Of a DNA stretch of 29,938 nucleotides, positions 16,219 to 22,948 are shown piece after piece. A model generated the notes under the pieces. It did not search any database. It had not been told where the DNA came from and saw only the letters and a program-made list of their open reading frames with translations. Source of the stretch: Actinomycetes bacterium (GTDB lineage Bacteria > Actinomycetota > Actinomycetes > Propionibacteriales > Nocardioidaceae); contig JAEZEJ010000011.1 of NCBI GenBank assembly GCA_023417775.1, positions 1 through 29,938 on the forward strand. Direction: 5' to 3'. The translations under genes and the position numbers were made by a program. How positions within the stretch are numbered: position 1 is the first letter of the stretch; every line of letters begins with the position of its first letter.

Positions 16219-17187
16219 TCAGCCTGCCACAGGCGTGGGAACGAATCGGAGCCGGTTCCCCGCGCGCACCGCACTCACACCACCGGGCAGCTCCACTCGG
16301 ACCTGCCCATGCCATCGGGTCACCAGCGCGGCGATCTGAGCGATGTGCTCGGCGGTGAGCTCGCCGGCCCGAGCCCCCGACCGCAGGGCGGAACGGCGCA
16401 GCACCCGCGAGCGGAGGGCCGGCGTGAGTCCGGCGAGCGCCGCGATGTCATCGGTCATCGACGCCTCGGCCTCGGCGTCGAGGGCATCGGCATCGGCGCG
16501 CAGCAGGTCGGCGGTGCGCGCGAGCGCTTCGGCGACACCTCCGCCGAGCACGTCCTCCATCAGCGGGAGCAGTTCATGGCGCACCCGCGACCGGCGCAGC
16601 CGTGGATCGGCATTGTGCGGGTCGTCCCACCATTCGAGCTCGTGCACGCGACAGATCCGCTCGGTATCGGCCCGGCGAAGGCCCAGCAGCGGCCGCGCGA
16701 AGCGTCCCCTGCGCGCCGCCATGCCCGCCAGCGAACGCGCTCCCGAGCCGCGGCCGAGGCCCAGCAGCACCGTCTCCGCCTGATCGTCGAGGGTGTGGGC
16801 GAGCAGCACCTGAGCGTCGTCGGTCTCCGCGGCGTGTTCCAGCGCCTCGTAGCGTGCCTGCCGCGCGGCGGCCTCGAGACCGCGCGCGTCCTGCGGGTCG
16901 ACCGACACCCGGACGACCTCACCCTCGACGCCCAGGCGCGCGGCGACGGCGACCGCCGAGCGGGCCACCCCGCCGGATCCGTCGAGCAGGCCGTGGTCGA
17001 CGACCACGACGCGCAGCGAGCGCTCCATCCGCCCGGTCACGAATGCGCTGACGGCGGTGAGCGCGAGGGAGTCGGCGCCTCCGGAGAGCCCGATGATCAC
17101 CGGTCGAGGATCGTCTTCCAGTACGTCGCGCACCAGCGTGCGCGCCCGCGCGACGACCGGATCGAGACGCCCCGGCACCGCGGTCAC
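16219..17187 (-). CDS. tilS: tRNA(Ile)-lysidine synthase
   Basis: 322 residues from a GTG at 17187 that overlaps the TGA of the zinc metallopeptidase gene as GTGA (17184-17187); the frame upstream of this is only a shadow of that gene. TilS ligates lysine to cytosine 34 of the CAU-anticodon isoleucine tRNA with ATP, changing its decoding to AUA. The PP-loop SGGADS is at 35-40, followed by VVVDHGLL, LLAHTLDDQAETVLLGLGRGSG, and the WWDDPHN/RSRVRHELLPLM block that contacts tRNA. The C-terminal half is short, as in other actinobacterial versions. Confidence 0.94.
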   Translation of the reverse strand: MTAVPGRLDPVVARARTLVRDVLEDDPRPVIIGLSGGADSLALTAVSAFVTGRMERSLRVVVVDHGLLDGSGGVARSAVAVAARLGVEGEVVRVSVDPQDARGLEAAARQARYEALEHAAETDDAQVLLAHTLDDQAETVLLGLGRGSGARSLAGMAARRGRFARPLLGLRRADTERICRVHELEWWDDPHNADPRLRRSRVRHELLPLMEDVLGGGVAEALARTADLLRADADALDAEAEASMTDDIAALAGLTPALRSRVLRRSALRSGARAGELTAEHIAQIAALVTRWHGQVRVELPGGVSAVRAGNRLRFVPTPVAG

Positions 17188-18221
17188 CCGTGGACGCGGG
17201 CGATCCAGCGTTCGGGATCGTCGATCTCGGCCTTGGTCGGCAGGTGCTCGGGGGCAGCCCAGACCGCGGCGAAGCCCTCCTCGCCGACGCGGTCCGTGAT
17301 CTGACGGACGAACACGGCGCCGTCGCGGTACTGGCGCATCTTGGCCTCGAGCCCCAGCAGCCGGCGCAGCACCTTGGCCAGGCCCGTGCCCTGCGACCGG
17401 CGCTTGTCGAACTTGCGGCGGATGCTGGCGACGGAGCCGATCAGCTCTGGTCCGGCAGCATCCATGACGACATCCGCGTGACCCTCCAGGAGGGACATCA
17501 GACCGGTCATCTGCTCGACGATCGCCCCCTGGCGCTCGTTCTGGAACAGATCGGACAGCGACTTGTCGGAGTCTCCACGGACGATCCGGACGAGCTCGGG
17601 GAGCGCCTCGGTGACCATCGTGTTCACCGCGCCCTCGGAGGTGTCGGTCGCGTCGATGAATTGATCGAGGAGGCCGAGCAGATGCTCGCGCATCCACGGA
17701 ACGCCGGTGAACTGCGCGCGGTGGGTCTCCTCATGGAGGCACACCCACTGGCGGAAGTCGCTCGGATCGGCGCCGAGCTCGCGCTCGACGTGGACGATAT
17801 TGGGCGCGACCAGCAGGAGTCTCCCGTCGACGCCGTTCTCGCTGTGGAAGGGATCGAACTGACCGAGCACCTTGCCGGAGAGGAAGGCCATCAGGGCGCC
17901 GAGCTCGACCCCCGAGGCCTTGGCGCCGATGGCCCGTGCGGCCGGGGAGGGGGTCCGCTCGGCGGTGAGGGTGGTGACGACCGGGTCCATGATGCGGGAG
18001 AAGGTCGCCAGATTCGCCTCGACCCAGCGGGGCCGATCGACCACGAGGACCGGCGAGGCGATATCGGCCACGAGACCGGTGTACTCCTCGACGGGGGCGA
18101 CCGCCCGCCGGGCCGCCTGACGCAGCTCGTCGACGACATCGGCGACCTCCGCTGCCTCCAGCTCCGGACCGGGCGAGGTGAAGCGGTCCGCCGTGCGTTG
18201 CGCGAGCTTCCAGTCGATCAT
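17184..18221 (-). CDS. Zinc-dependent metallopeptidase, DUF2342 / F420-biosynthesis-associated family
   Basis: 345 residues from ATG 18221. An in-frame GTG at 18230 is possible, but TACCGT lies 7 bases before the ATG and overlaps that GTG, and the protein then opens MIDWKLAQRTADRF like relatives. The zinc motif is CLHEETHRAQF (HEETH at 163-167), with LLEGHADVVMDAAGPEL downstream offering further ligands. The family is found beside dacB, tilS and hpt across actinobacteria (the Rv3626c position in Mycobacterium tuberculosis). Its substrate is unknown. It is translationally coupled to tilS by a GTGA overlap and separated from dacB by the repeat array 18289-18548. Confidence 0.88.
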   Translation of the reverse strand: MIDWKLAQRTADRFTSPGPELEAAEVADVVDELRQAARRAVAPVEEYTGLVADIASPVLVVDRPRWVEANLATFSRIMDPVVTTLTAERTPSPAARAIGAKASGVELGALMAFLSGKVLGQFDPFHSENGVDGRLLLVAPNIVHVERELGADPSDFRQWVCLHEETHRAQFTGVPWMREHLLGLLDQFIDATDTSEGAVNTMVTEALPELVRIVRGDSDKSLSDLFQNERQGAIVEQMTGLMSLLEGHADVVMDAAGPELIGSVASIRRKFDKRRSQGTGLAKVLRRLLGLEAKMRQYRDGAVFVRQITDRVGEEGFAAVWAAPEHLPTKAEIDDPERWIARVHG

Positions 18222-18228
18222 GGCGCCC

Positions 18229-18234
18229 ACGGTA
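18229..18234 (-). promoter_or_regulatory. Putative -10 (TACCGT) of the metallopeptidase-tilS-hpt unit
   Basis: TACCGT on the minus strand followed by 7 bases and the ATG at 18221. There is no Shine-Dalgarno. It decides between the two possible starts of the metallopeptidase. Confidence 0.4.
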
Positions 18235-18288
18235 TCGGCTCACGCCCCACGCCCGCCGGGAGCGAGGGTGAGAGACCGGATCGCGGCC

Positions 18289-18548
18289 GGTGAGTCATCG
18301 ACCACGGCGGCCGAAGGCGGTGAGTCATCAACCACCCGAGCCTCCCTCACCGAAGACGGTGAGTCATCAACCACCCGAGCCTCCATTGCGATGGTTGACC
18401 ACGCACCGCCCACCCGCCAGACACGATCCCGGTGACTCGTCAACCACCACGTGCGCCGCGGTAGTACATCACCCACCGTCATCGCACCGAGGCACATCCC
18501 GGTGACTCCTCAACCACACCGTTTCCACCCGGTGGTTGACCACGCACC
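18289..18548. repeat. Array of a 17-base motif (GTGGTTGA type) in both orientations, forming hairpins
   Basis: This 370-base gap (18222-18590) has no gene. Five copies read GGTGA(G/C)TCNTC(A/G)ACCAC on the plus strand: 18289-18305, 18319-18335, 18358-18374, 18431-18447, 18501-18517. Two inverted copies read (A/G)TGGTTGACCACGCACC: 18391-18407 and 18532-18548. A degenerate inverted copy lies at 18461-18477. The last three forward copies each face an inverted copy across 13-16 bases, so three hairpins can form with starts about 70 bases apart. Copies 2 and 3 sit in a 39-base tandem repeat (18311-18388) with 28 identical bases. Spacing is irregular and there are no unique equal-length spacers, so it is not CRISPR. 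Confidence 0.85.
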
Positions 18549-18590
18549 GCCCCACCCCAACGACCGCGGAACGGCTACCACCGGAGGCGG

Positions 18591-19964
18591 TCAGCAGGAG
18601 CAGCCGGCGACCGCGGCGGCCACCGCATCGAGGGCGGCCTGGGTCTCGAGCGGGTTGAGCGCCTCGGTGTCGTCGGCCATGACCGCGAAGGCGATGGGAC
18701 GTCCCCCCTCGATGGTCGCGATGCCGGCGAGGCTGTGCACGCCGGTCAGGGTCCCGGTCTTCGCGCGCACCCACCCCAGGCCTGCCGGCGCCTGGGCGAA
18801 ACGGTTGCGGACGGTCCCGTCGAATCCGCCCACCGGCAGTCCGCTGAGGGTTGCCGTGGTGGCCCGGTCGCGGCCGGCGGCCACGAGGGTCTGAACGAGG
18901 GTGGTCGGGCTGATCCGGTTGCCGCGGGCGAGGCCGCTGCCATCGTGGAGCTCCAGTCCCCCGGTCGAGATCGCGGACTCCTCGAGCACCGATCGCAATG
19001 CCGCGACGCCTCCGCCGAAGCTCACTTCCGCGCCCGCGGCCTCGGCGATGTGACGCAGCATGATCTCGCTCGCCTCGTTGTCGCTGGTCGCGAGGAGCTC
19101 GGCGACGATCGTGGCGGTGGGGGCGCTGCGGACGAGCGCGACCGCGCTGGAGGTCGCGGGGGCCTCCCCCGGCACCACGCTGGAGACCGTCACACCGCGC
19201 TCGCCCAAGAGCTGCGCGAAGTCGTCGGCGGCGTCGAGGGCAGGGTCCATCGACCGCACACCGTCTCTGCGTCCCTGGTCGGCCCAGAGCGAGGCGATGG
19301 GGGCGACGACGCCGGGGACATAGCTCTCCTCCCAGTCGGGGCTGATCGCCGGACCCTCGAAGAGCGAGGCATCGTACTGGAGCGTGAAGTCACCCACTCC
19401 CACCTCGCGCGCGACGCGGTCGGCCAGTTTCTCCAAGCTCGCCGGCCGGACAGGATCGGCCTCGCTGGGAGCGACGCGGGTCAGATAGGGGTCGCCGCCG
19501 CCGATCAGCGTGAGGGTCGAGCCGTCGCGCACCACCCGGGTCGAGAATCGTTCGTCCGGTCCGAGCGCCTTCAAGGCCCCGTAGGCGGTGAGCACCTTGG
19601 TGGTCGAGGCGGGGACGAAACCGCTCTCGTCGCCGCCGGCGAGGGGCGTCCCGTCGCGCGCGTCCACGGCGGCGAATCCCACGTGCGGGCCGAGGGCGGC
19701 GTCGCCGAGCGGACCTTGGAGGGCCTGCTTGAGCGCATTGGAGGCGATCGGAGCGTCGGTGGGCTCGTCGGGCATGATCCGCGATCCGTCGAGGGCCCGC
19801 ACGCCCTCGGGGGCCGTCGCATAACGGGCCGGGCAGGCACCGTCGCAGAGGAAGCGGTTCAGGTCCCCCCGCAGGTACAGGGTGCCGATGCCCGCGACCA
19901 GGGCGACCAGGAGGCCGAGCACGAGGAATCGGCTCAGGACCCTGCCCCAACTTCCTCTCGCCAT
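18591..19964 (-). CDS. dacB: D-alanyl-D-alanine carboxypeptidase/endopeptidase (PBP4, peptidase S13)
   Basis: 457 residues. An N-terminal membrane anchor (about 11-31) places the enzyme outside the membrane, where it trims or opens peptide cross-links in peptidoglycan. The serine penicillin-binding triads are all present: STTK (S120-K123), SDN (S294-N296) and KTG (K402-G404). HDGSGLARGNRISP precedes the last triad, as in S13 enzymes. A Cys pair near the N-terminus (C40, C44) and the C-terminal GCSC are unusual in an exported protein and may form disulfides. TAGTCT lies 7 bases before the ATG with no ribosome site. It is divergent from ppa. Confidence 0.93.
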   Translation of the reverse strand: MARGSWGRVLSRFLVLGLLVALVAGIGTLYLRGDLNRFLCDGACPARYATAPEGVRALDGSRIMPDEPTDAPIASNALKQALQGPLGDAALGPHVGFAAVDARDGTPLAGGDESGFVPASTTKVLTAYGALKALGPDERFSTRVVRDGSTLTLIGGGDPYLTRVAPSEADPVRPASLEKLADRVAREVGVGDFTLQYDASLFEGPAISPDWEESYVPGVVAPIASLWADQGRRDGVRSMDPALDAADDFAQLLGERGVTVSSVVPGEAPATSSAVALVRSAPTATIVAELLATSDNEASEIMLRHIAEAAGAEVSFGGGVAALRSVLEESAISTGGLELHDGSGLARGNRISPTTLVQTLVAAGRDRATTATLSGLPVGGFDGTVRNRFAQAPAGLGWVRAKTGTLTGVHSLAGIATIEGGRPIAFAVMADDTEALNPLETQAALDAVAAAVAGCSC

Positions 19965-19971
19965 GTGGGAG

Positions 19972-19977
19972 AGACTA
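19972..19977 (-). promoter_or_regulatory. Putative -10 (TAGTCT) of dacB
   Basis: TAGTCT on the minus strand followed by 7 bases and the dacB ATG at 19964. The overlapping TATAGT (19974-19979) is an alternative hexamer. No Shine-Dalgarno is present, consistent with a leaderless mRNA. Confidence 0.45.
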
Positions 19978-20058
19978 TAGAGTCAGCACTCGACCGCTCA
20001 CGCGAGGCGACGATCTCGTCTCCGCGCCTGGGACGCCGCCTATATCACCGGAGGTACC

Positions 20059-20553
20059 GTGTTCTTCGACGTCACTGTGGAAATCCCCAAGGGGGAGCGC
20101 AACAAGTACGAGCTCGATCACAAGACGCACCGCATCCGTCTCGATCGCACGCTCTTCACGTCGATGCAGTACCCCGCGGACTACGGCTTCATCGACGACT
20201 CGCTGGGCCAGGACGGCGATCCGCTCGATGCGCTGGTGATCCTCCCCTTCCCGACCTTCCCGGGGTGCGTGATCGAGTGCCGTGCGATCGGCATGTTCAA
20301 GATGACCGATGAGGCGGGCGGCGACGACAAGATCCTGTGCGTTCCCGCCACCGATCCCCGCCAGGAGCACCTGCAGGACATCGGCGATGTCGCCCAGTTC
20401 GATCTCAGCGAGATCCAGCACTTCTTCGAGTCCTATAAGGCCCTCGAACCGGGCAAGTCGGTCGAGGAGGGCTCCCAGTGGGTGGGCCGGGCGGATGCCG
20501 AGGTCGAGATCGAGGCGAGCTTCCAGCGCTTCCGGGACAACGGCGGATACTGA
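20059..20553 (+). CDS. ppa: Inorganic pyrophosphatase (family I)
   Basis: 164 residues from a GTG with a perfect GGAGG (20050-20054). The enzyme hydrolyses pyrophosphate to two phosphates with Mg2+, pulling biosynthetic reactions forward. The signature DGDPLD is at 52-57. Other active-site residues are visible in ERNKYELD (E13 and K16 region), QYPADYGFI (Y38 and D41 region) and HFFESYKALEPGK. The gene is divergent from dacB, an arrangement also seen in mycobacteria. A compact hairpin follows the stop. Confidence 0.97.
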   Translation: MFFDVTVEIPKGERNKYELDHKTHRIRLDRTLFTSMQYPADYGFIDDSLGQDGDPLDALVILPFPTFPGCVIECRAIGMFKMTDEAGGDDKILCVPATDPRQEHLQDIGDVAQFDLSEIQHFFESYKALEPGKSVEEGSQWVGRADAEVEIEASFQRFRDNGGY

Positions 20554-20560
20554 GCCGAAG

Positions 20561-20588
20561 GGGCGGCGGATCCTCCGGCCCGCCGCCC
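20561..20588. terminator. GC-rich hairpin between convergent ppa and tetR
   Basis: GGGCGGCG (20561-20568) pairs with CGCCGCCC (20581-20588) across 12 bases. It begins 7 bases after the ppa stop and ends 19 bases before the tetR stop on the other strand, so it may serve both. No T-tract. Confidence 0.6.
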
Positions 20589-20607
20589 GCCCGCATCCGT
20601 TGTCGCG

Positions 20608-21231
20608 TCAGGCTCGGTCGGCCGGCGCCTCGCCGCCCGACGGGGGGATGAGCGCGCGCATCACATCGGTGAAGACGCCGACATCGATGTCGGGATCGAG
20701 CGATCTCAGCGCCCCGAGACCGACCCCGAGGCTCAGCAGCGCCGCTGCGGCGGTCGCGACCGGAAGACGCGAGGTCAGGCCCGCCTCGTTCACCACGTGC
20801 TCGATGAGCTGACCGATGGCCTCGCGGATCTCCCGATGGCGCGTGACCAGCTCCGCGGCCACCCACTCGTTGTGCCGCGCGACGGCCCCGAACTCGACCT
20901 CCAGGGCGGTCCATCGAGGCTCCCCGAGACCATCGTGGGCCCAGTCCGCGAAGGCCTTGAGCTGGGCCTCCAGGTCGGCCTCGCGGGTGAATGCCTCGCG
21001 CACCCCGCGGACCTTCTCGGCGTGGATCACGTCGAGCACGGCGAGGCAGAGCTCCTCCTTGCCGGCGAAGTTCGAGTAGACGGCGCCCTTGGAGAACCCC
21101 GCTTCGAGGGCGACCTTGTCGAGCGAGGTCGCGGCATAGCCGTCACGGAGGAACATCTCCTTGGCGACATCGATGAGTCGCCCCCGCGTCTGCGCCTGTC
21201 GTTCGGCACGTGTCACCCTGGTCTGCGTCAC
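20608..21231 (-). CDS. TetR/AcrR family transcriptional regulator
   Basis: 207 residues from GTG 21231, with GGGAGGG at good distance. The N-terminal DNA-binding domain (about 10-60) has LIDVAKEMFLRDGYAATSLDKVALEAGFSKGAVYSNFAGKEEL, a textbook TetR helix-turn-helix. The rest is helical ligand-binding and dimer domain. The gene is divergent from a quinone oxidoreductase, and a 19-base palindrome lies between them, so it probably represses itself and perhaps the oxidoreductase. The inducer cannot be inferred. Confidence 0.92.
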   Translation of the reverse strand: MTQTRVTRAERQAQTRGRLIDVAKEMFLRDGYAATSLDKVALEAGFSKGAVYSNFAGKEELCLAVLDVIHAEKVRGVREAFTREADLEAQLKAFADWAHDGLGEPRWTALEVEFGAVARHNEWVAAELVTRHREIREAIGQLIEHVVNEAGLTSRLPVATAAAALLSLGVGLGALRSLDPDIDVGVFTDVMRALIPPSGGEAPADRA

Positions 21232-21250
21232 CTTCGGCCCTCCCTAGCTC

Positions 21251-21269
21251 CAGATACCGATAGTATCTG
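21251..21269. promoter_or_regulatory. Candidate TetR operator
   Basis: CAGATAC-CGATA-GTATCTG: perfect 7-base arms around 5 bases, 20 bases upstream of the tetR start. It is markedly AT-richer than its surroundings and contains TAGTAT and TACTAT, which could be -10 hexamers in either direction. Size and place fit an autoregulatory TetR site. A second dyad, CCCAA...TTGGG (21274-21290), overlaps the -35 of the oxidoreductase. Confidence 0.65.
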
Positions 21270-21279
21270 AACTCCCAAG

Positions 21280-21310
21280 TTGACGTTGGGTTCAGGTCCA
21301 CCACTAGGCT
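21280..21310 (+). promoter_or_regulatory. Putative promoter of the quinone oxidoreductase
   Basis: TTGACG (21280-21285) as -35 and TAGGCT (21305-21310) as -10 with a 19-base spacer. Six bases then lead to the ATG at 21317 with no Shine-Dalgarno, so the mRNA is probably leaderless. Confidence 0.55.
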
Positions 21311-21316
21311 CAGCCC

Positions 21317-22273
21317 ATGCGTGCGATTCAGATCACCTCCCTGGACGGTCCCGACGCCATCGAGCTCAACGAGGTCACCGCCCCGACCGACGATGCGGCC
21401 GTGGTCATCGCCGTCCGTGCGGCCGGCGTGGCCTTCCCCGAGCTATTGCAGAGCCGCGGCCAGTATCAGATCAAACCCGATCTGCCGTTCATCCCCGGCA
21501 GCGAGGTGGCCGGCGATGTCATCAGCGCCCCCGCGGACTCCCGCCTGCGGCCCGGGGACCGCGTGGCAGCCCTGCCCTTCCTCGGCGGATTCGCCGAGCA
21601 GGTCACGGCCGAGCCCCAATACACCTTCGCCCTGCCCGACACGATGAGCTACGAGGCCGGCGCCTCCTTCATGTTCAACTACGGCACCGCCTACTTCGCC
21701 CTCATCGAGCGCGGCGGCCTGCAGGCCGGCGAGGCGGTGCTCGTCCACGGAGCGGCCGGAGGCGTGGGCACCGCCGCGATCCAGGTCGCGAAGGCCTTCG
21801 GCGCCGGGCGGATCGTCGCCGTCACCTCCACGGACGCCAAGGGTCAGATCGCCCTGGACGCGGGCGCGGACAGCTACGTCCTGGCCGAGGGGTTCAAGGA
21901 CGCCGTCCTCGCCGAGGGGCGCATCGACATCGTCGTCGACCCCGTCGGCGGCGACCGCTTCACCGACTCGCTGCGCTGCCTCGCCGAGGACGGACGCCTC
22001 CTGGTCATCGGCTTCACCGGCGGCGAGATCCCGACCGTCAAGGTCAACCGCCTCCTCCTCAACAATGTCTCCGTGGTCGGCGTCGGCTGGGGCGCCTATG
22101 CGCTGAGCCGGCCCGGACACCTGCAGAAGGAGTGGGCGGCGATGCTGCCGCATATCGAGAGCGGAGTCCTCGCGCCCGTGATCGGCCCGAGCTGGCCCCT
22201 CGAGGAGGCCTCCCAGGCCCTCAACGCCCTCGATCAGAGGCAGGCGACCGGCAAGGTCGTACTGACCGTCTGA
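21317..22273 (+). CDS. NADPH:quinone oxidoreductase family protein (zinc-free MDR)
   Basis: 318 residues. The N-terminal GroES-like domain has QSRGQYQIKPDLPFIPGSEVAGDV and lacks the zinc-binding cysteines of alcohol dehydrogenases. The Rossmann domain has VLVHGAAGGVGTAAIQVAKAFGA (about 142-164), then DIVVDPVGGDRF and LLVIGFTGGEIP. These enzymes reduce quinones or enones with NADPH. The neighbouring divergent TetR regulator and operator suggest induction by an electrophile or quinone, which is inference. The stop is followed by an inverted repeat (22303-22324) and a 15-bp hairpin. Confidence 0.9.
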   Translation: MRAIQITSLDGPDAIELNEVTAPTDDAAVVIAVRAAGVAFPELLQSRGQYQIKPDLPFIPGSEVAGDVISAPADSRLRPGDRVAALPFLGGFAEQVTAEPQYTFALPDTMSYEAGASFMFNYGTAYFALIERGGLQAGEAVLVHGAAGGVGTAAIQVAKAFGAGRIVAVTSTDAKGQIALDAGADSYVLAEGFKDAVLAEGRIDIVVDPVGGDRFTDSLRCLAEDGRLLVIGFTGGEIPTVKVNRLLLNNVSVVGVGWGAYALSRPGHLQKEWAAMLPHIESGVLAPVIGPSWPLEEASQALNALDQRQATGKVVLTV

Positions 22274-22319
22274 CGTCCGGCCTCCATCGAAACGTAGCCT
22301 CGGACTAGGCCTTTAGTAC

Positions 22320-22348
22320 TAGTCATGATGGGCCCAGCCGTCTAGGCT
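22320..22348 (+). promoter_or_regulatory. Candidate promoter for the small-protein genes, overlapping the 15-bp palindrome
   Basis: TAGTCA (22320-22325) and TAGGCT (22343-22348) with a 17-base spacer; a start near 22355 would give a leader of about 50 bases to the ATG at 22406. The -10 is formed by the loop and right arm of the hairpin. An AT-richer dyad GACTAG/CTAGTC (22303-22324) abuts it. Confidence 0.4.
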
Positions 22349-22359
22349 GGGCCCATCAT
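22325..22359. terminator. Perfect 15-bp hairpin after the quinone oxidoreductase
   Basis: ATGATGGGCCCAGCC (22325-22339), loop GTCTA, GGCTGGGCCCATCAT (22345-22359). It lies about 50 bases after the oxidoreductase stop and could terminate it, though no T-tract follows. The same DNA holds a TAGGCT -10, so an operator role is equally possible. Confidence 0.6.
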
Positions 22360-22405
22360 CATGTACTGGTGCGGTGAAGGCCGCGGCGAGATGTCAGGGG
22401 GCCTC

Positions 22406-22675
22406 ATGTCCGTCAACGTCAGTGACCCCGCCCTGTCCATGCAGCTCGGCGCCGCCCGGGTCGCCGCCGCCCGTCGCGAGATCGCCGCCCATGCGGCGAC
22501 CCTGCGCTCCACCCTCTTCGGCGAGGACGAACGGTACGCCCGCGAGCACTATCGGTACGATGCCGACACCCGCCGGATCCTGGCTGCGCTCGAGCGGCTC
22601 GAGACGGCATTGGACCATTCGGCGCTCGCCCAGCCCTTCGTGCACGACGGCTCCCTGACCCGGCACGCCGGATGA
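22406..22675 (+). CDS. Small helical protein of unknown function
   Basis: 89 residues from ATG 22406, which has AGGGGG (22396-22401) just before it; ATGs at 22391 and 22361 are in frame and possible. I do not recognise a family. The protein is mostly helix, with an Ala/Arg-rich amphipathic stretch (SMQLGAARVAAARREIAAHA), a charged centre (FGEDERYAREHYRYDADTRR) and a heptad-like end (ILAALERLETALDHSAL). No signal peptide or membrane segment is present. Its stop overlaps the next start as ATGA (22672-22675), so the two products are probably made together. Confidence 0.6.
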   Translation: MSVNVSDPALSMQLGAARVAAARREIAAHAATLRSTLFGEDERYAREHYRYDADTRRILAALERLETALDHSALAQPFVHDGSLTRHAG

Positions 22676-22914
22676 CCTCGCACGTCGACCCCATCAGCCA
22701 GCGGCTGACCGAGCTGGAGCGAGAACTGCGGGAGCTGCGCGTGCAGTGGAGCAGCACTGCCACCGAGGCCTACCAGACGGCGCTCGGACAATGGCGGAGC
22801 GCCGCCGCCGATCTCTCCCTGCTCGTCGAGGAGGAGGTGCCCGTCGCCGACGGGGAGACTCCCCCAGGTGACGACGCGCCGGTCCAGCCCCGCACCTACC
22901 TGCACTGGGCGTGA
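22672..22914 (+). CDS. Small helical protein with a WXG100-like segment
   Basis: 80 residues, coupled to the previous gene by ATGA. A charged coiled helix (QRLTELERELRELRVQ) leads to W26-S-S and then TATEAYQTALGQWRSAAADL, which resembles the turn and second helix of WXG100 (ESX-type) proteins: Trp at the turn, an aromatic 8 residues later, a second Trp 15 residues later. The Gly of W-x-G is replaced by Ser and the first helix is short, so membership is uncertain. The tail is acidic and Pro-rich. No secretion genes lie nearby. Two adjacent small helical proteins are reminiscent of WXG pairs, but this is inference. Confidence 0.55.
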   Translation: MTSHVDPISQRLTELERELRELRVQWSSTATEAYQTALGQWRSAAADLSLLVEEEVPVADGETPPGDDAPVQPRTYLHWA

Positions 22915-22948
22915 CCCTCGGCGCACCGGCCGTGCGAGACTGAGCGTC

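Noticed and set aside
17188..17697. N-terminal extension of TilS
   Set aside because: The frame is open but lies wholly inside the zinc metallopeptidase gene and has no TilS-like sequence; the GTGA overlap at 17184-17187 marks the start.
18289..18548. CRISPR-like repeat array
   Set aside because: The motif is short, occurs in both orientations, has uneven spacing (about 30, 39, 73, 70 bases) and no unique spacers or cas genes.
18735..20312. 525-codon plus-strand frame across dacB and into ppa
   Set aside because: It is antisense to all active-site motifs of dacB and out of frame with ppa; no family resemblance.
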